This document shows positions 59,822-64,000 of a DNA stretch of 64,000 nucleotides, in pieces. The notes beneath the pieces are model-generated. The model searched no databases. It worked only from the letters and a program-made list of their open reading frames with translations, and had not been told where the DNA came from. Source of the stretch: Micromonospora phaseoli. Lineage in GTDB: Bacteria; Actinomycetota; Actinomycetes; Mycobacteriales; Micromonosporaceae. The stretch spans positions 571,003-635,002 of the forward strand of contig NZ_FNYV01000001.1 in NCBI RefSeq assembly GCF_900109115.1, written 5' to 3'. The position numbers and the translations under genes are program-made. Every line of letters begins with the position of its first letter. Position 1 is the stretch's first letter.

Positions 59822-59851
59822 TTGACAGCTACTTAGGTTAGGTTAACCTAA
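59822..59851 (+). promoter_or_regulatory. Iron box (IdeR/DmdR type) over the siderophore-operon promoter
   Basis: TTAGGTTAGGTTAACCTAA at 59833-59851 differs at one base from the IdeR/DmdR1 consensus TTAGGTTAGGCTAACCTAA. TTGACA (59822-59827) is an ideal -35, and the -10 (TAACCT or AACCTA, 59844-59850) lies inside the box. Iron-loaded repressor would block polymerase directly. Confidence 0.9.
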
Positions 59852-59855
59852 CCGC

Positions 59856-60689
59856 ATGTCGAGCGGACTGGCGTCGGACGACGCCGAGCAGAGCCTACGC
59901 GGAAGCGACCTCCGCCTGGGTTACCACGGCACAACAGTGGTACACGGTGCGGCCATCACCCTGCGCCCCGGCGCGGTGACCGCCCTCGTCGGCCCGAACG
60001 GCAGTGGTAAGTCCACCCTGCTTCGAGCGCTCGCCCGACTGCACCCGATCGACAGCGGCACGGTGCTCTTCGCCGATGGGAGCGCCGCGGCCGGTCTGCC
60101 GGCCAAGGAGTACGCCCGCCGGGTCACCCTGCTCGCCCAGAGCCGCCCGATCCCCAGTGGCGTCACCGTGCGGGACGTGGTCGGCTACGGTCGCCACCCC
60201 TACCGGGGACGGTGGCGGGCGGAGGACCCCGACGGGCCCGCCGCCATCGCCCGGGCGATGGCGGTCACCGGGGTCACCACGATGGCCGACCGGCCGGTGG
60301 ACGAGTTGTCCGGCGGCGAACTGCAGCGGGTCTGGCTGGCAACCTGCCTGGCCCAGGACACCCCGGTGCTGTTGCTCGACGAACCCACCACCTTCCTCGA
60401 CCTGCGTTACCAGGTGGAGATCCTCGACCTGATGCGCGACCTGGCCGACGACCACGGTGTCGCCGTCGGCGTCGTGCTGCACGACCTGAACCAGGCAGCC
60501 GCGGTGGCCGACGAGGTGGTCCTGCTCGACCGCGGCCGGGTCCGCGCCACCGGCACCCCCGTCGAGGTCTTCACCGAGCAGGACCTGACCGAGACCTACG
60601 GGATCCGAATCGAGGTCGCCACCGATCCGTTCAGCGGACTGGTGACCACCCGCCCGGTCGGCCGGCACCTGACACGTATCCCGGTCTGA
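59856..60689 (+). CDS. Iron-siderophore ABC transporter ATPase (FepC/FhuC-like)
   Basis: A 277-residue ATP-binding subunit. Walker A GPNGSGKST, the Q-loop LLAQ, signature LSGGELQRVWLATCLA, Walker B VLLLDEPT and the switch His in VVLHDLNQAA are intact, and DVVGYGRHPYRGRW is typical of the FepC/FhuC branch. It should power import of a ferric siderophore. The ATG at 59856 lies five bases after the iron box and has no room for a ribosome-binding site, so translation is probably leaderless. First gene of the operon, 39 bases before the binding protein. Confidence 0.9.
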   Translation: MSSGLASDDAEQSLRGSDLRLGYHGTTVVHGAAITLRPGAVTALVGPNGSGKSTLLRALARLHPIDSGTVLFADGSAAAGLPAKEYARRVTLLAQSRPIPSGVTVRDVVGYGRHPYRGRWRAEDPDGPAAIARAMAVTGVTTMADRPVDELSGGELQRVWLATCLAQDTPVLLLDEPTTFLDLRYQVEILDLMRDLADDHGVAVGVVLHDLNQAAAVADEVVLLDRGRVRATGTPVEVFTEQDLTETYGIRIEVATDPFSGLVTTRPVGRHLTRIPV

Positions 60690-60728
60690 ACCCAGACCCA
60701 CCACGAAACCCACCCGAGAAAGAACATC

Positions 60729-61712
60729 ATGTCCCGTACCCGTGTAACCGCCCTGGTGGCCGCCGCCACCGCGGTGCTGCTGGCCGCCTGCGGCACCACC
60801 GAGAACACCACCGAGCCCGCCGCCTCCCCCTCCGCCGCCGGTGGACCGGTCACCGTGACCGACAGCCGGGGCAAGGAGGTCAAGCTCGACGCCCCCGCCA
60901 CCAAGGTCGTCGGCCTGGAGTGGGGCGAGGTCGAGATGCTCGTCAGCCTCGGCGTCATGCCGGTCGGCGTCGCCGACCCCAAGGGGTACGCCACCTGGGT
61001 GACCGCCGCCAAGCTCGACGCCGGCGTCAAGGACGTCGGCACCCGAGGCGAGCCGAGCGTCGACTCCATCGTCGCGCTCGAGCCCGACCTGGTGGTCATG
61101 GAGGACGACCGTGGCGCCAACCTGATCACTCAGCTGGAGAAGTACGTCCCGGTCGTCGTCGCCAAGGGCAGCGACGCCTCGGACAACCTCGGCCGGATGC
61201 GCACCGACCTCAAGATGATCGCCACGGCGGTCGGCAAGACCGCGGAGGCGGAGAAGCTGCTCGCCGACTTCGACGCCGCCCTCGCCGACGGCAAGCAGAA
61301 GATCGCCGACGCCGGCGCGGCCGGCAAGCCGTTCGCCATCGCCGACGGCTGGAAGGAAGGCAGCACGGTCAGCATCCGGATGTTCGGACAGGGCGCGCTG
61401 GTCTCCCAGATCGGAATCCAGCTCGGCCTGACCAACGCCTGGGAGGGCGAGACCGACCCGGCCTGGGGCCTGGGCCAGACCGACGTCGAGGGCATGACCG
61501 TGCTCAAGAGTCCGGACCTGCACTTCTTCTACAACGCCTCGGACGGCACCGACGTCTTCGCCGACGGCCTTAACAGCAACGCCATCTGGAAGTCGCTGCC
61601 CTTCGTCAAGCAGGGCAACCTGCACCGGATGCCCGACGGTATCTGGACCTTCGGCGGGCCGCTCTCCGGCAAGCAGTACATCGACCAGTTCGTCAACACC
61701 TACGCGGTGTGA
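60729..61712 (+). CDS. Iron-siderophore substrate-binding lipoprotein
   Basis: A 327-residue extracellular binding protein (FecB/FhuD-like). The signal ends in the lipobox LLAACGTT, so the Cys would be lipidated. After a Pro/Ser spacer, the domain begins VTVTDSRGKEVKLDAPATKV and VGLEWGEVEMLVSLGVMPVG, and contains SVDSIVALEPDLVVMEDDRG, the usual hinge-helix region of class III binding proteins. ATG 60729 follows GAGAAAGA. Its last four bases overlap the permease start (GTGA), so the two are coupled. Confidence 0.9.
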   Translation: MSRTRVTALVAAATAVLLAACGTTENTTEPAASPSAAGGPVTVTDSRGKEVKLDAPATKVVGLEWGEVEMLVSLGVMPVGVADPKGYATWVTAAKLDAGVKDVGTRGEPSVDSIVALEPDLVVMEDDRGANLITQLEKYVPVVVAKGSDASDNLGRMRTDLKMIATAVGKTAEAEKLLADFDAALADGKQKIADAGAAGKPFAIADGWKEGSTVSIRMFGQGALVSQIGIQLGLTNAWEGETDPAWGLGQTDVEGMTVLKSPDLHFFYNASDGTDVFADGLNSNAIWKSLPFVKQGNLHRMPDGIWTFGGPLSGKQYIDQFVNTYAV

Positions 61713-63817
61713 CCGTGCTGACCGCGCCACCGCGTCCGGAGCCGGCTCTCCAGCCGGCTCCGGCCGGGCGCCTCTCGGCCCCCCGGGTCGTCGGGGCCTT
61801 CGTCGTCGCCATCGCGCTGCTGCTGGTGGTCGTCGCGGTACACCTCACCCAGGGCACCTCCGCGGTGGGTGCGCTGGACCTGCTGCGGCTGCTCACCGGT
61901 GGCGACGACGAGACCACCCGGGTACTGATCGCCTCCCGGCTGCCCCGGCTGCTCGCCGGGCTGACCATCGGCGTCGCCCTCGGCTTCGCCGGTGCGGCGC
62001 TGCAGTCGATCGCCCGCAACCCGCTCGCCTCGCCGGACACGCTCGCCGTCAACGCCGGCGCACACCTGGCCATCGTCTCGGTCGCCGCGTTCGGTATCGC
62101 GCTGCCCGCGCTGCCTGCCGGGGGCCTCGCCTTCTGCGGTGGGCTCGCCGCCGCCGGCCTGGTGATGGCGTTGTCGGCCGGCGGGCAGGCCGGAACCACC
62201 CGGCTGATCCTCGCCGGTTCGGCCACCGCGATGGCGCTCAGCTCGGTGACCATGCTGCTGCTCCTGCTCTTCGAACAGGCCACCATCGGGCTGTTCGCCT
62301 GGGGCAACGGTTCACTGGTGCAGAGCGACCTGGACGCGCTCACCCAACTCGCCCCGGTGATCGTCGCGGCCATCGCGATACTGATGCTGCTCGGCCACCG
62401 CCTCGACATCCTCGCCCTGGGCGACGACACCGCCACCGTGCTCGGCATCGACGTACGGCGTACCCGGCTGGTGGTCACCGTGCTGGCCGTGCTGCTGTCC
62501 GCCGCGGCGGTCACCCTCACCGGGCCGGTCGGCTTCGTCGGCCTGGGCGCCCCGGTGATCGTCCGGCTGCTCGGCCCGCTGGTGCCCGGGGTGCACCGGC
62601 ACCGGATCCTGCTGCCGCTGTCCGGCATCGCCGGCGTGCTCATCGTGCTCGGCTCCGACGTGCTGCTGCGGGCCCTGATGGGCGGCCAGGCCGGCGTCGA
62701 CATCCCCACCGGGGTGGTGACCACCCTGCTCGGCGCGGCGATCCTGATCTGGCTGGCCCGGCGACACCGCGACGCCGGTCCCACCCGCCGACCACCGGGC
62801 GGCCACGCGGCGATCCGCTCCGCCGCCTTCCACCGCACCATCGTGGCCGTGGCGGCCACGGTCACCGCCGTCGCGGTGCTGGTCGGCATGCTCGCCGGGG
62901 ACACCTGGGTGCTGCTCGGCGACATCGTCAACTGGGTCAACGGCAGCACCGGGCCGGCGTACACCTTCGTGCTGGACCAGCGGTGGCCGCGCGTCGCCGC
63001 GGCGATGCTGGCCGGCGCGGCCCTCGCGATCGCCGGCACCACCGTGCAGGCGGTCTGCCGCAACCCGCTCGCGGAGCCCGGCATTCTCGGCATCACCGCC
63101 GGCGCCGGCCTCGGCGCGGTCTCACTGCTCACCTTCGTGCCACTGGCCGGCGTCTGGGCCGTCTCCGGCGTGGCCGGGCTCGGCGCGATGCTCGCCTTCG
63201 GCCTCGTCTACGGCGCGGCCTGGCGCGGCGGGCTGAGCTCCGACCGGCTGGTCCTGATCGGATTCGGCGCCTGGCAGGGCGGCATGGCGATGATCACTTT
63301 CATGATCGTCGCGTTCGATCCGTGGAACACCGGCAAGGCCCTCACCTGGCTCTCCGGCTCCACCTACGGCCGCACCGCCACCCAGGTGCTGCCGGTGGCG
63401 ATCGCCCTGCTGGTGCTCACCCCGGCCGTGGTAGCCGCCCGGCGTGAGCTGGACCTGATGACGCTCGACGACGACACCCCGCGGGTGCTCGGCGTGCGGT
63501 TGGAGCGGACCCGCCTGATCGCGCTCGGTGCGGCGGCGCTGCTCACCTCGACCGCGGTCTCCGCCGTCGGCGTGATCGGCTTCGTCGGCCTGGTGGCCCC
63601 ACACGCCGCCCGCGCCCTCGTCGGCGGCCGGCACGCCCGGGTGCTCCCGGTCGCCGCACTGCTCGGCGCGGCGCTGGTCAGCCTCGCCGACACCCTCGGC
63701 CGCACCGTGATCGCTCCGGCCCAGATCCCCGCCGGGCTGGTCACGGCCATGATCGGCACCCCGTACTTCGTCTGGCTGCTGTGGCGCTCGCGCGCCGTGG
63801 CCGCGCAGCCCCGGTAA
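61709..63817 (+). CDS. Fused double FecCD permease (FhuB-type)
   Basis: A 702-residue permease comprising two complete FecCD units in one chain. Unit 1 has [40 protein letters not shown] and [20 protein letters not shown]; unit 2 (from about residue 375) repeats these as [40 protein letters not shown] and [20 protein letters not shown]. About 18-20 membrane helices are expected. A single fused chain as in FhuB means no second permease is needed. The GTG at 61709 overlaps the binding-protein stop. It should form the importer channel with the upstream ATPase. Confidence 0.9.
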   Translation: MTVLTAPPRPEPALQPAPAGRLSAPRVVGAFVVAIALLLVVVAVHLTQGTSAVGALDLLRLLTGGDDETTRVLIASRLPRLLAGLTIGVALGFAGAALQSIARNPLASPDTLAVNAGAHLAIVSVAAFGIALPALPAGGLAFCGGLAAAGLVMALSAGGQAGTTRLILAGSATAMALSSVTMLLLLLFEQATIGLFAWGNGSLVQSDLDALTQLAPVIVAAIAILMLLGHRLDILALGDDTATVLGIDVRRTRLVVTVLAVLLSAAAVTLTGPVGFVGLGAPVIVRLLGPLVPGVHRHRILLPLSGIAGVLIVLGSDVLLRALMGGQAGVDIPTGVVTTLLGAAILIWLARRHRDAGPTRRPPGGHAAIRSAAFHRTIVAVAATVTAVAVLVGMLAGDTWVLLGDIVNWVNGSTGPAYTFVLDQRWPRVAAAMLAGAALAIAGTTVQAVCRNPLAEPGILGITAGAGLGAVSLLTFVPLAGVWAVSGVAGLGAMLAFGLVYGAAWRGGLSSDRLVLIGFGAWQGGMAMITFMIVAFDPWNTGKALTWLSGSTYGRTATQVLPVAIALLVLTPAVVAARRELDLMTLDDDTPRVLGVRLERTRLIALGAAALLTSTAVSAVGVIGFVGLVAPHAARALVGGRHARVLPVAALLGAALVSLADTLGRTVIAPAQIPAGLVTAMIGTPYFVWLLWRSRAVAAQPR

Positions 63818-63843
63818 GCGCCCCGACCGCACAGGGAGACACC

Positions 63844-64000
63844 ATGACCAACACCCTGCCCATCGCGCCGTGGCGGCTGTTCGCCGTCGAGGTCCGGGCG
63901 GTACGCCGGCTCAGCCCGTCCTTCGTCCGGGTCACCTTCACCGGCCCGGACCTGGACCGTTTCGCCGACAACGGCTACGACCAGCGAATCAAGTTGGCGC
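63844..64000 (+). CDS. Siderophore-interacting protein (ferric reductase), N-terminal part
   Basis: Truncated by the window edge after 52 codons. [20 protein letters not shown] continues [19 protein letters not shown]...GYDQRIKLA. This is the start of the SIP/ViuB FAD-binding family (ferredoxin-reductase-like), which reduces ferric siderophores in the cytoplasm to release iron. GGGAGA lies seven bases before the ATG. It is the fourth gene of the iron-box operon, 26 bases after the permease, and completes the import-and-release logic. Confidence 0.85.
   Translation, partial: MTNTLPIAPWRLFAVEVRAVRRLSPSFVRVTFTGPDLDRFADNGYDQRIKLA

Overview
The window is high-GC actinomycete DNA. Strong G/C bias at third codon positions, GTG and occasional TTG starts, family-2 cellulose-binding modules on secreted polysaccharidases, a rifamycin monooxygenase with its 19-bp associated element, and an IdeR/DmdR-type iron box together suggest a soil member of the Micromonosporaceae (Micromonospora-like). 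That genus guess is an inference from gene content. No rRNA, tRNA, IS element, prophage or CRISPR array was seen. I recognise about 55 genes, three gene remnants and a dense set of regulatory palindromes.

Region by region. 0-11 kb: a secreted PL9 pectate lyase with a perfect 38-bp palindrome behind it, then small enzymes and regulators (CoaD-like protein and hydrolase; SnoaL-tailed ECF sigma factor; RibD-like reductase; NTF2-like protein; two alpha/beta hydrolases; WYL regulator; LysR regulator divergent from a DUF1801-VOC pair). 11-21 kb: glycosyltransferase and lipoprotein, secreted peptidase, a 1339-residue secreted protein joining a lysozyme-like domain to an SGNH hydrolase, and a secreted trypsin-like protease. 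21-27 kb: a 1123-residue modular GH10 xylanase divergent from rox. 27-31 kb: TerC under a manganese (yybP-ykoY) riboswitch, a dead flavin monooxygenase, and an MFS exporter behind an apparent translational attenuator (18-codon upstream ORF with a sequestered Shine-Dalgarno). 31-37 kb: a GGDEF protein, DUF2071 protein, PadR-membrane protein pair and DEAD-box helicase. 37-42.5 kb: one 1820-residue single-chain acyl-CoA carboxylase. 42.5-52 kb: SRPBCC protein, a SigE-family sigma operon, DUF2855 protein, BASS transporter, FAD oxidoreductase, SMR pump, CDF metal exporter, and a DsbA-VKOR disulfide pair. 52-60 kb: GH5 cellulase, FUSC protein, AraC regulator, an unknown protein and a large DivIVA-type coiled coil. 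60-64 kb: an iron-siderophore uptake operon that runs off the right edge.

How it fits together. The secreted set (pectate lyase, xylanase, cellulase, protease, peptidase) points to plant-litter saprophytism. DsbA-VKOR may serve folding of exported proteins. TerC, the CDF exporter, the BASS and SMR transporters and the iron operon are ion or solute modules, and several have operator palindromes lying directly on a recognisable promoter. Rox and the MFS exporter lie about 2.3 kb apart and could form a small antibiotic-response patch. All assignments come from reading motifs by eye. No database search was run, and start sites without a clear ribosome-binding site are provisional.
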